From contig NW_019091359.1 in NCBI RefSeq assembly GCF_001949145.1, forward strand, positions 912,381 through 976,380: a stretch of 64,000 nt of DNA, written 5' to 3'. The position numbers and the translations under genes are program-made. Numbering within the stretch: position 1 is the first letter of the stretch; each line of letters begins with the position of its first letter. Shown here one piece after another: positions 20,065 to 30,702 of this stretch. The notes under the pieces are model-generated. The model did not search any database and was not told where the DNA came from. It was given only the letters and a program-made list of their open reading frames with translations. The DNA comes from Acanthaster planci (taxonomy: Eukaryota; Echinodermata; Asteroidea; Valvatida; Acanthasteridae).

Positions 20065-21147
20065 CATTGGACCGAACAAGTGTGTCACTGGGTCTCCGAC
20101 ACCCACCATCCAACCTGTCGCCAGTATAAATACTTGACACTCGCCATTGGCCGGCCGGAACGCGAAACGTCACTTGGGCGATTCTTACCCAGCATGCAAC
20201 GCGCGCATCGGTTCCTGGGGTGAGAAGATTTCCATAGGCAGAACAAAACGGCGGAAGGAGTGAGAGGCTTTTCACCATCTCCCACTCGGGGTCCCCCGAG
20301 CAACAAATCATTAGAAGAGATAAATTATTTCATTTTAATTGCCAGCTAGTTTGAAGTCGCGGTGGCACATTGGTGATTCATTACCTCTTTCGAAAAAAAA
20401 GTGACAGGTACAGGGATGACAGGCCCTGACAAACGCCGGCACGTGCGGGGTGCAATAGAGAATACGAAGAGACGTCAAGTATAGTGAGGCCGAACCAGTT
20501 TACCGCCCGGGTGGAGAGGACCTTGTGGGCTAAAGTGACCACGACCGTGACAAAGAGTTAGCCGGCCCCATTCTTCGTCTACACACATCTTCTGAAGAAA
20601 AAAAGTCCCCTCTTTTTTGACTTTACCGGCCGCGCGTCTTGATCCTGCCGCTTGGTATTTAAAAGACTTCAAAGCAGCCGGCAAGACATCAAAGCGCATC
20701 AGAGAAGACCATCAAACCTGCCCGAGACCTGCGGACCCACCGCACGCTTTTGTTTTGTTTTGGTTCTTTTTGCTTTCCTTGGATGTTCGGTTACGTCTCA
20801 ACAAGGGCCGATTTCAGCTTCCAGTGTGTCCTTTGTTAGCACGTCTAGCTGGCGTTTATGTCCCTCTCATTATTGGTAAAGACTGGAAGTTTCTTTATAG
20901 GGGGAAGAGTGTTTTTACCGAATTCCTTTTCAGTCACTGTACTTCGCTACCTCGGGAGAACAGTACGGCAAATGTTGGTCAGCTTCTGTGAGTGAGTCCT
21001 TGAACTTCCTTTTGGAGTTTGACAGTCGTTAAAAGCCTTTCAAACAGGAGAGTATTCGGGAGGCTGTTCATTCTCGAGGGGATACGGCTAAGCTTGCAGA
21101 GCGATTCCAGGTTGACTGTATAAATAGCCCACTACTACAGGCTCATC
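20065..21147 (+). promoter_or_regulatory. Wnt1: Probable Wnt1 promoter and 5' leader
   Basis: This region is GC-richer than its surroundings. An inverted CCAAT box (ATTGG, 20066-20070) lies 55 bases before TATAAATA (20125-20132), a canonical spacing that would place a start near 20155-20160. A second TATA-like word (20656-20665) would place one near 20690; it overlaps CTTTG(A/T)(A/T)-type Tcf/Lef words on the reverse strand at 20668-20674 and 20688-20694. A third TATAAATA at 21119-21126 is too close to the Wnt1 ATG to drive a normal leader. Upstream ATGs at 20783 and about 20856 open short frames. Which start is used cannot be decided from sequence. Confidence 0.4.
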
Positions 21148-21239
21148 ATGAAGCTCGAATGGCTCGTGGCTTTTTTCGTACTCCCTATGGCCAGTCTACT
21201 AGCTAAGGAAACCACGGCAGCATCCAGCGGCAAGTGGTG
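21148..21239 (+). CDS. Wnt1: Wnt1 exon 1 (signal peptide)
   Basis: Wnt1 is a secreted, lipid-modified ligand for Frizzled/LRP5/6 receptors that drives beta-catenin signalling. Exon 1 encodes residues 1-30 plus two bases of codon 31. MKLEWLVAFF then a hydrophobic core forms a signal peptide, probably cleaved near residue 19 (after SLLA). The mature N terminus begins with the short stretch ASSGKWW, close to SSGRWW in vertebrate Wnt1, which identifies both the exon and the family member. The exon ends TG before a strong donor GTAAGT (21240), a phase 2 intron whose Trp codon is completed by the first base of exon 2. This is the only ATG giving a signal peptide in frame. With exons 2-4 the full product is 403 residues, against 370 in human WNT1. 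Confidence 0.9.
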
Positions 21240-22651
21240 GTAAGTACACGTGAATTACGAAGTTTTGTTTTTCATGGCGTCTTCATGGGTGCACCCTTGC
21301 TTCCTCTGCATCATTCTGTTTGTCGACGTGATGGCGACATTGCCAGCTTACGTAGATAGCTTAGGCAGGCTCGTCGCTAGATCGGTTATACATGTACAAA
21401 TTCTCCTCGTGCAGGTGAAACCTCCCGATCAATCAAATCTATGGCAGCGATGGGGCTGTTCTTCAATCAAAATGTCGTTTAGTCATTTGCCCCCTTATTT
21501 TCCCTTTGCTCTTACTTCAGTTTTGTCGGGCTAAAAGTCTGCATATAATACGATGAACATGCGAAGAAGAGCCTTCCAAAAAGCTGCCTTCCAGTGGCTG
21601 GAAACACGTCTAACTACTTTGTAATTGGTTAATTTCATGCTGTTCAGCCGTTGTGAATTTATCCACGGTGTTAATACTCAGTCTCTTATTGCAAATAGAT
21701 CAGAACGGTGTATTTCGTGCAACCCCTTCCAAAGTCCACATTCAGGTCTTTCATAGACACAAGTTTATAATCATAATTCGACTCAATATAACGGCACAAC
21801 AGTCAGTGAGTCTCCAGAAGTTGTTCTCGACCAAATTTCGGATTTTCCCGCGTGCACAGGTGTATAGGCGTACATGTAGGAACGTATATGCTTAATCATT
21901 TGCAAACAGGTATCTAGGCACTTTGAGGCATTTTGTTATATCGATTTGTTAACACGAAGGGTTCGTTAAGATAATTTTCCAGATGAAATGCCATATTCAG
22001 AACACCTGCAAGAAATTTAGAAGCTTTAACTGATCACGCCCTGTATGGTCACTTTATGATATAATTTTTCTCAAGTGATGATATGCACTGAATCGATTTG
22101 GAAGGGCATTATAAATAAACGCGCCCAGTAGGCTTATCGGGATCAATAACACAAGTTCTTGGCCACACAAATAGTGCTGAGCTACCGTGTTAACCAGCCA
22201 TGTGGTATCGTTGCGCAAACACGAGGTTGTCGATCTCTCTTCACCTGTCATCGGCTACTAGAGTTGAAGGGTACTTCAGCGTCCCTTCACGGCCACTTAA
22301 CCGCTCCACGCGCGCGCCCGCTTCGTCTGTACATACACACGGTCGGTGTCTGTAACGTACTGGAACGTCGTGGTGGCACGGTGACGGTGGGGCACCGACC
22401 CGGGGGAAGACAGGAGATCATCCCCCGCTGGAAGGACTTGGGGGTTAGGGCACGGATGAGCGGATGTGGATTTTTACGGTGGCTTGGCCGGCTGAAAGGC
22501 AGCTCATTCACGGTTTTATTGGTGTTTTGTCCATCATTTAGATGTTTGGCCAATATGCGTCGCGTGATAAGGTCTTCTGTGTCTCAACCCCTGATAACCC
22601 CAACGCGAACTGGAGGAGAAAACGCCTTTTCCAAGATACTTCTGCAACAAA

Positions 22652-22907
22652 CCAGGGGCCAATTTCATATCACTGCTTGAGCGAAAAGTCTGATTAAGCG
22701 TGGGAAACACCTTGTTTGACAGATCAGGTTACCAGCCAAAACTTCTTGTAATGTAGGCCTATATTGTATTGGAATGGTACTGACTTATCTTTTGGTTAGC
22801 ATGACAATCACACAGAGTTTTAACTGGTTACCTTTGTTTATAAAGAAAGGTTTTTTCGTGCTTAAGCAAATTCTGTGCTTAAGCAGCTCTATTAAATTGG
22901 CCCCAGG
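22652..22907. mobile_element. Fold-back (MITE-like) element in Wnt1 intron 1
   Basis: The left end GGGGCCAATTTCATATCACT, continuing GCTTGAGC, is mirrored by the right end (22877-22906), which reads GCTTAAGCAGC then TATTAAATTGGCCCC. The two are imperfect inverted repeats of about 28-30 bases around a 200-base centre with no coding capacity. The GGGCCAATTTCAT...GCTTAAGCA end resembles fold-back repeats I associate with marine invertebrate genomes; that resemblance is from memory and unverified. Confidence 0.7.
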
Positions 22908-25900
22908 AGATGTTTGTGAGAATGAAGGGGAAACTGAGAGTATTTATCAGCAGATCCCGCAAGGGTTCATTTCATATTGAAATTCTACCTGGAAATCCCA
23001 ATTCAAAGTACGAGCTTATAGGGATTTGCCAACTTGCTGCAGAACTCTTTTAAAAAGGCTTGTTTGTACGTTTTCATTTTGCAGATTTGATCCTGTCCTC
23101 TACGTATCTTTCCACAGCTTTAGTCAAATTGTAAAGGAGTAGGTGAATTTCAGAAGTGTAACAACGTAGTTACAGTAACGTTGTGTGGTCTCGCCATATA
23201 AATTTGTTAAATTTTCATTTGTTCCCTTCAGGGGTGCGATTTGAGTTTGTAAAAACATGGCCAATTATGTATATACAGCATATTGTGTTATTGGGTTTTT
23301 ATAAGTGGAAAACTCCTTAAGCTTAGGAACGATGGTTTTTTTCGTCTCGTTTTGACAAGTGTCAGTCAACTTCCGGTGAGTTGCACTGATGCCAACTGAA
23401 TGACACCACCAGCCGATTAAACCCCGCCAATCACCCACCCCTTCACCTCAGACAACTTAAACCGATCACAAGAAGGGAGCAGTCGGGTCGGATTTGTCAC
23501 AGGGGGCGAACCAAAGGGATTCTTCCGGACGAGCAATCTTCTGCCCTTCGCGCAACACATCCCTATTACCCCCCCCCCCCAAAAAAAAGAAAACTGAAGA
23601 CACTGCATTGCATATACGAACCCCAGCCAGGCTTTGGTTATCGTTCGTGCAAAAACGATGTGTTGGCTGGTGAAAACAAGTTCATTCATGTTGAATCGAT
23701 TTCATAATTAGACAAGCGGGTTTTCTGCATGGTCTTTGCAAGACTCGAAACCTCCTCGCACTGAGTGACCCGGCTTTGGAAAAAAAGCGGCAGGGGTCGA
23801 TGCCCGCTGGGGAGATACTCCACCTTCGTCCATTACAAGTTCTATCGAAACATAGCCCTAACTCTAGCCTTAAAATGTGCTTACCGAAAATCAAGACCTC
23901 ACCAATCTGAACCATCGCTCGTTAATAATGTTTTTTTCCTCAGTGACTATCACTTCGTGAAAAAAAATCCATCTCAAAGGGCCGACCAGATGTACTCTTT
24001 TTTCGGTACCTGTCAACTTGTTAATTTGCTACACTCCATCCGCCAGCAAAACTTGGCTGTCCCCAAGTGCCCCGTGACTGCCCCGGGTCCCTCAGAGCGG
24101 CTTAACCTCGGCGGCTGCATTTCCGAGCCCACAGGTGAAAGCGTTTAACTTGCGGTGACATTGTAATTATAGTCCACTAGTGCCATGGGCCCATTTAAAT
24201 GGCGATCGACTAGTACACATTTTGTGCCATTGACAGAAAAGTGTACACAGTTTTAAGTGCTTGAAATCTGACAACTATAATGTGCTGGTTCCACTATCAA
24301 GTGATTTCAAGAGTTCAGAAGAAACACTACTAGGGAAACCACGTGGAATATTTTGCACGGGGTATGACTTGCAACTGCACTACGTGCAGCATTGAAGCCA
24401 TTAGAAACGACAGGCTAGTCCAGCGGATCTCCAACTTCGAAGCAGACGAAAACAGAGATTCCATTGCCTCCTCTGTTCATCAGAGGTTTGGGGGCATTTG
24501 GGGCCAAAAAACAGAGCAGTCATGATTTCGTGGTTTTCGAATGGAGGACATGTCAGTGACTTGTCATTCGGAGTTGAAGGAAGAGGATGGAAAGTTCTAA
24601 ATGTATTGAACTTTTTCGGGCGGAGAAACCATGTCATGCTGATTTTGAGTCTTTTCAGGTTTTTTTTTCGAGTGTGCATTGTGTGGATCTAACGATCGTG
24701 TTCATCTTCAATTTTTTTGTAAAGCCTTGCCGCTGTTTTTGTAAGCCTTTGTTACTTGCGACAACTATTTAATGTTATCGTAAATTTGACTCAGCTAAAC
24801 CGATCATAAAGTTGCCTGCTATCAAAGGATTAAGTGATGGTTGAGATGTTCAGTACTTCCGGGGAACTCGCTCTGGACGCCTAACTTCTACTTTTCTTGA
24901 TGGCAAAGTCCTGCCCTTCTCTCTCCCTGTCTTTCGTGACTCGTCCACGGAGCAATAAACGTGATTTACGGGCAGCTATACACGCACGCATGTTAAAGAA
25001 CTTGTATACAACCCAAATGTACAACGCTCTTGACAAAATAATTGGCCCGGGCCATCTGCACCCGCCGTCGAGCTGCCGCTGTGCGTCCCCTTTGACCCGC
25101 CAGTATTAGGCGACACACACGAATCCCTACTTGCGAGTAAATCACGCTTATAATTTTTCTCGTATAATTTATCCAGTTCTTGGCCAGAGACCTCACCGCT
25201 GAGCATTTTTTTCCACTGACTGGGTCTTCTTCAGCGATCATTTATTTTGCTGGTCATTGTGTGGTTTTTGTTTTTTCGAATTTGAATAAAATATTGGCTT
25301 TATTGAACATTACAGTGGGTAGGCCTACAATGCGCATGGCAGATTTATGTCGGTCAAATGAGGGTATGAGTAACTGCATTGTGGTTTATAATTTAACGAA
25401 AAACTCTTTCTAGCTTTTCAGTTAATTGCCAGTTTTTCCTCAACTGCCAACTGACAAAAAAGCTGATCTGGCTATATGGTCTGGCTGTTGGTATATGTAT
25501 CATTCCCACAAATCTCTTGGATACGCCATCTTTGATGTATGCCGCAACCATTTATTACGGGCATTGTTTGGCGTTGTAAGCTATAAATGGCAAAAATATG
25601 GATTCGAAAATCGACACGGCTTCACATCAAAGATTTTGGACCTTTCGTCAGTACATGTGCTTCACGTTCATGTAAACAAATATAATGATTCCTGGGCCTA
25701 CTAGGACATGTAATGTGCAAGGCAGACGCTTAAGGTTGCAGGCTAGTAAAATGGCCCTAAATTGTCTGTGCGGACCCATTTATGATGTGCATGCTGTCTG
25801 ATTCTCTGCTATGAGAGTATTTGTGGCGTGCAGACTGGATGGTTTGCGAAAACAGGAAAGATGGACACCATCGTCCACCACGACTGCCATATTGTATTTT

Positions 25901-28900
25901 TGAAGCTATTCGACAAAACAGGGCCTTCCAAATTGCTCTCTTTTGCCAAAGGAGTTAAGGCATCAATTTTCAAAATGGCGATGGACTTCACGGCTGTTTT
26001 TAGCGGTGATCGTCTCTAAATATCTTCAAAGGCCATCAGTTAAGCCACGAAATTTGAAAGGAAAATGATAGATGAAGAAATTAACTTTAGGCCTAAGCCT
26101 TGAACACCTTAGAAACTTGTGAATATTAGAGTATTTTTTCCCCTGATTTGTTTAAGTGGAATTATTTATCACTGTTATATATATAGTAACTCATTTACTT
26201 GTCCTTATGCAACTTGATTGTAGCTGTCTGATCAAAAAAACGAAATACACGTACAGTATTGTGTAAACAGAGCTCGTGTGCTTGGACTGGTACCCTCGTC
26301 GGTTCCACCCAAACGGAATAATAAGCTGCAGTGTACGGTGACCATGTGACAAGCCAATAGTTGGCCATTCGCCACAGTGAGATAAATTCGGTCAGTCATT
26401 TTATTTGGGTTTCCTGGCTTGTATTTGGCAGCTAAATCAACAGCTCGCATGGAGAAACTTTCAAGCCCGATTCGTCCGAGTCCTGCGGTATTCCATGGGC
26501 AAGGCATTTTTGTTTATATCACTTATTCTCGTCTGCGATTCCCCTTGTAAATAAAGTGGGTAGGTTCCCCCTTAAATTTACGATCGGGATCTTGAAAAGT
26601 TACAAGTTGCTAGTTTGACGAATTCACAATAAATCTGCCCCTTCTCGTTTTGGAATTCGCGCACAGGTTTAAGATACCAAGGAAAACACTTCTGCTCCTG
26701 TCGACGATTATTGAGACTTCATTTCGAAATCCGTTTTAGAACATGCATATCCTCGGCTAAAAGAACACCCTTTCTTGCTTGTTATGCCGTGTTTACATTA
26801 CCAATCGCAACAAATTTATGACGGGATAAATTTTGACGCAATTTTTATGGCCAACGCATTCTTTCTTGGCGCCCAAGTGGCTTCTATTTTATACCCATTG
26901 CCTTTGACAGTTCGATGTTCAACTCCTTGCAAAGTTTTTTTTCCGGCTTAACGGCAGTAACTCGTAATATGGAGTGTTGGTATAACAGCCAGTGACTAAT
27001 AAAATGTAAAACCGCCATCACCAGCCTAGTTCCGATTTCAGTAAGGCATTTTTGCGTTGTGTCTCTTGGACGGAAATTTCAAGATGGTTTCTGTATTTTT
27101 CCCGAGCTTTTGAAAATTTGGATCAAGCAAAATGTAACAACGAAAGGAATACTTTGGCTCAGTGATTTATTTTTAAACACGGGGCATAATTTGGGACTGC
27201 ACAAAGTTGTAGTCAAGACGGTGCCTTCACAGTCAGTGGGGGGCTTTTTTTTGCCTCAAACCAAACCAAACTTGACCAGCAGCGGCTCCGTGGTTGAACG
27301 TAACATCGAGCATACTGCCGATCAGCTTCGCTCTATCCCGCTCACGCAGCGCCACAGCACACGCCAGGTATTCTATTGCCCCGCCACAAAAAAAAAAAAA
27401 AAATGGACTACATAGGCCCGAAGGTGTTCCGGCCCTCTTGACACAAGACAAACTAGCTATTAATTGATTTTCAACACTTTCCCTTGCTGTCCCCCCGGGG
27501 CCGGCGAACTGCAGGAATCTTTTATACCGTACGCGCTAACGCCGCGTGATGCATGCGCCACTCAGACTAACCGGCCCCCGTGAAATTTCTGAATGACCGC
27601 CATAAATAGTTTTAAAAACAACTGCACGCATCTCCTTGTTCTTCAGAAAAATTTCACCGACAACTTGTCTAACCCTTCAGATCGAAATCAAGGAGGCGAG
27701 TTGTGTCGAGTGCATTGAAGACTTTAGACTATGCACTGAACTTGTCAAGCCGTTACTCATAAGAGATCCCATCCCAATCAACCCAAACGATTAAAAAGAG
27801 GTAGTTTTATAGCCATTCAGGAAAACCCACTCAAGCCCTTGTTATTGCTCGAAATCTTCCCGGGATTATCAACCGGTGGGGAGGGGTGATAACTACTAAT
27901 AGCTATTGACTGTTCTTGCATCATCTTTTGTCCAATCCGCCGCCCACGGGATGCCTTTGTGGCGGTTTGGATTGGGGGGTCTCCTTCTTTCACAGGAGGC
28001 GGATCCATTTCACTCTTTTGTGGATCTAAGTAATGGGATAAAACAACTTGTAGGTGCGAATTGCCCCCGCCGATGATACCCTCCTAGCTCATCCGTTACG
28101 TCTTATAATAACCATACTATGGTTTAAGGATATGACGATTAACTTGTTGTAAACTTGCTGCAAGCCGGCCTGGTTGACGAACTCACGCGATGAATCATCT
28201 TGACAAGTCTGAACAGCTTGTGACATCACTGCTCTGTTATTGCACCATGCCACCAATTGGGGACAAGATTGAAGTTGGGCCTGAGAGCCAATCTTCTTTT
28301 CAGTTAAAGATCCGGTTGCCACACAACACATGCAGCAGTGAACGCATAGGCACAGTTCTTGCCTTCTTTTAGTGCTAAAATCTGCAGTTTGGGCTCCTCA
28401 CGTCTTCAAAGTTCAACCATCGGAGGAAGAAATAGACGTCTACCGGGACCATGAAATGCCTCTCTTACCATATTTTAAGAGCGAAGCAAAACTCCTAAAA
28501 GTCCACGAGAATTTTGGCCCGATGGCTTGGTGTCTTCAGACCGTACACCAGACAGGTCGACAAGACCAGATTTACGAGCTTAATAAAAGACCAATGAAAT
28601 GAAAACAGTGTGCCAAAACAACAGAGTGAAAGCGATCACTTTTCACCCGGTTGTAAATTACCCTTGGAACTACCCGGTGGTATACAGCTGAAAACCTTTT
28701 GGGTCTAGCCTATTCTCTGCCTCTAGATCCCCGTCCTCTCGTGAGGTCAGTTAAAAATGCCACTGAAACTAAGGACTCGTCTTCTGAACTAAATAAATTG
28801 AGCGCTTTACATGAGTAGAGATCGAACTGTATTTGGAGCAAGCTTTTTAGATTTCCAAATTTAGCGTTCGAGCTGGCTATTAGGTACTAGCAACACACAC

Positions 28901-29479
28901 AGGAGGTCCCGTTTTGAATGTCAGCAGAGAAAATTACCATAGTGTATGTCTTGGAAAGGCACCTTGCAGTCGTTTGTCTTATCTGTTTGCAACGTTCTCC
29001 AATCACTTAATATCTTTGATTACTATGATTTAAAATCAGTTAAGGCTTTCAAGAAATAATGTCACGTGATTCGGGTTCTTGGTTGAGCTCCAAAGTGCTC
29101 ATGAATTGGAATGCATCGCTGACCCCTTCCAACATTTTCAAGGCAAGTTTAAAAAAAACCTACAAGAAAACTGTTGTACGAAATCATAGAGAAAATGTTT
29201 CTATCTCAAGTGTCTCAGATCACATCATGCCAGTGTGATCTTTCAGTCAGTGGTGTAACAAGGAGGCAAATCCATGGGAACATGTTTGAGTCTGCATCAT
29301 TTTGGAGGGAGCACTTGGTATAACGTGGTCGCGATTTCATACAGCATGATACTCTCTTTGTCCTCTCCATCCTGAGCAGGCCCTCCACCTCTCCTTCTAG
29401 TAACCCGCCCCCCGAGCCACATAGAATATTTTCATTAGTTACATGTACTTGGTCAATAGTGTATGTTTCCTCCCATGTA

Positions 29480-29708
29480 TTGTACAATGTTCCTGACTAA
29501 ATTTTGCTGCTGTTGTTTTTCTCTTTTGTTTACCCTACATGTCTTCTTCTCGATTGTAATAATTTCAACTGTTGACGGTTGTTACCGGTTATATTGTATC
29601 TCTAACAAATCTTTTATGTGTAAATATTCTAATTTCTTGTAACTTATTGTATTTTTGTTCATTTCAATGGAATGAAATAAAGTTTCCATTTGAAAAGTCA
29701 AAAAAAAA
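29480..29708 (+). other. Retroposon-like 3' end with poly(A)
   Basis: An AT-rich stretch ends with GAATGAAATAAAGTTTCC, containing AATAAA, and about 20 bases later a run of nine A. This is the layout of an mRNA or non-LTR-element 3' end copied into DNA. There is no recognisable reverse transcriptase upstream, so it would be a 5'-truncated insertion within Wnt1 intron 1. A native poly(A) site of an unknown transcript is the alternative. Confidence 0.35.
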
Positions 29709-30436
29709 GTCCTGAGTAGGGACACAAAGGTGAAACAGACTTGAGGGGCCACGAGTGTTGCTTTCTACTCAAGTACACTAAGATTCTACCCACTTCAGAC
29801 GAGATGTGTGAAGCCTACAGTAGGCATATGGATCTGTGGCATGTCACATGAATGCCCAACCCTTCTCTGGAAAGACCCTAAAGACAAGGATAACTGCGCC
29901 TTTAAATCCTGCAGCAATAACATTGGGAGGGAAACATAAAAATCTTGATGACGCATCGGTGTTATCCTTTGGTATCACCCGGCCAGACACTGATGATAAA
30001 CTGGCTTCTTTTTTTCATTTAGACCTACGTCTGTGATTTAAGAGGTCTTGTCAAAAGTACCCTCGCGTAAGGTCACGGCGGAGTCGTCCCAGCTGGAAGA
30101 CAATGCAGTGTAAACATGGCACGCACCTTGCACAGTAAATTTGCGGGGAAGGATAGCTTCTAGAAACTTAATTGCAACACAAACCTCTCGTGATCTTTAA
30201 GCAGAGAGGTTTTTTGTTCGTTCATTTCCTCTTGATTACTGATGTTGAAAATGCAATGGAAAAAAAATTGACTTGGAAAAGGATTTCCAGCTTGGCAATA
30301 GTCTTTGATAAAGCAAGACACGAAACCCGTTTTCCGTAGATCTCTTTAGCTTGCTATCTCGTGCATCAACAAGAGCTTAGAATCTCGAGCAGCCCAGTGC
30401 ATTCAATGTATTTTCTTTCCTCCCTTTACACTCCAG

Positions 30437-30702
30437 GAGCATCGCCACCTACCCCCAAAAGTCCAACATCGTCACCGACACGCAAGGCACAGAGATCTCG
30501 CTGGAGCCGCAGATGCGGCCGCTGAATAAGCGCCAACGGCGGATGGTGCGAGACAATCCGGGCATCCTACTCGCCATCTCCCAGGCCGTCAAGACGGCCG
30601 TCACCGAGTGCAAGTTCCAGTTCCAGAACCGACGGTGGAACTGCCCCACTCTGATGAACGTTCAGGGGGCCAACAGTCTCTTCGGCAAAATTCTTAATAT
30701 AG
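30437..30702 (+). CDS. Wnt1: Wnt1 exon 2
   Basis: Encodes residues 31-119 and the first base of codon 120. It carries the N-terminal helical part of the Wnt fold: the segment leading to LNKRQRRMVRDNPGIL, then CKFQFQNRRWNCP, the Wnt hallmark (consensus CQxQFxxRRWNC), and ends LFGKILNI, equivalent to LFGKIVNR of vertebrate Wnt1. The acceptor is CTCCAG; the donor is GTAACA (a weaker +4/+5 than usual) in phase 1. The two conserved Cys here make disulphides with later exons in known Wnt structures. The spacing of QRR..R.NPGIL to the RRWNC block is the same as in vertebrate Wnt1. Confidence 0.97.

Larger units (their letters stand above)
21240..30436 (+). other. Wnt1: Wnt1 intron 1 (about 9.2 kb)
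   Basis: GTAAGT donor and CTCCAG acceptor. No nested gene is convincing. The intron contains a fold-back element (22652-22907), a C/A homopolymer run near 23570-23590, an A run near 27390-27405 and a retroposon-like 3' end with poly(A) (29480-29708). Long first introns of Wnt genes often carry enhancers, but I cannot single one out. Confidence 0.85.

Noticed and set aside
21119-21126. TATAAATA as the Wnt1 TATA box
   Set aside because: It is only about 22 bases before the ATG, so a start 30 bases downstream would fall at or after the initiation codon.
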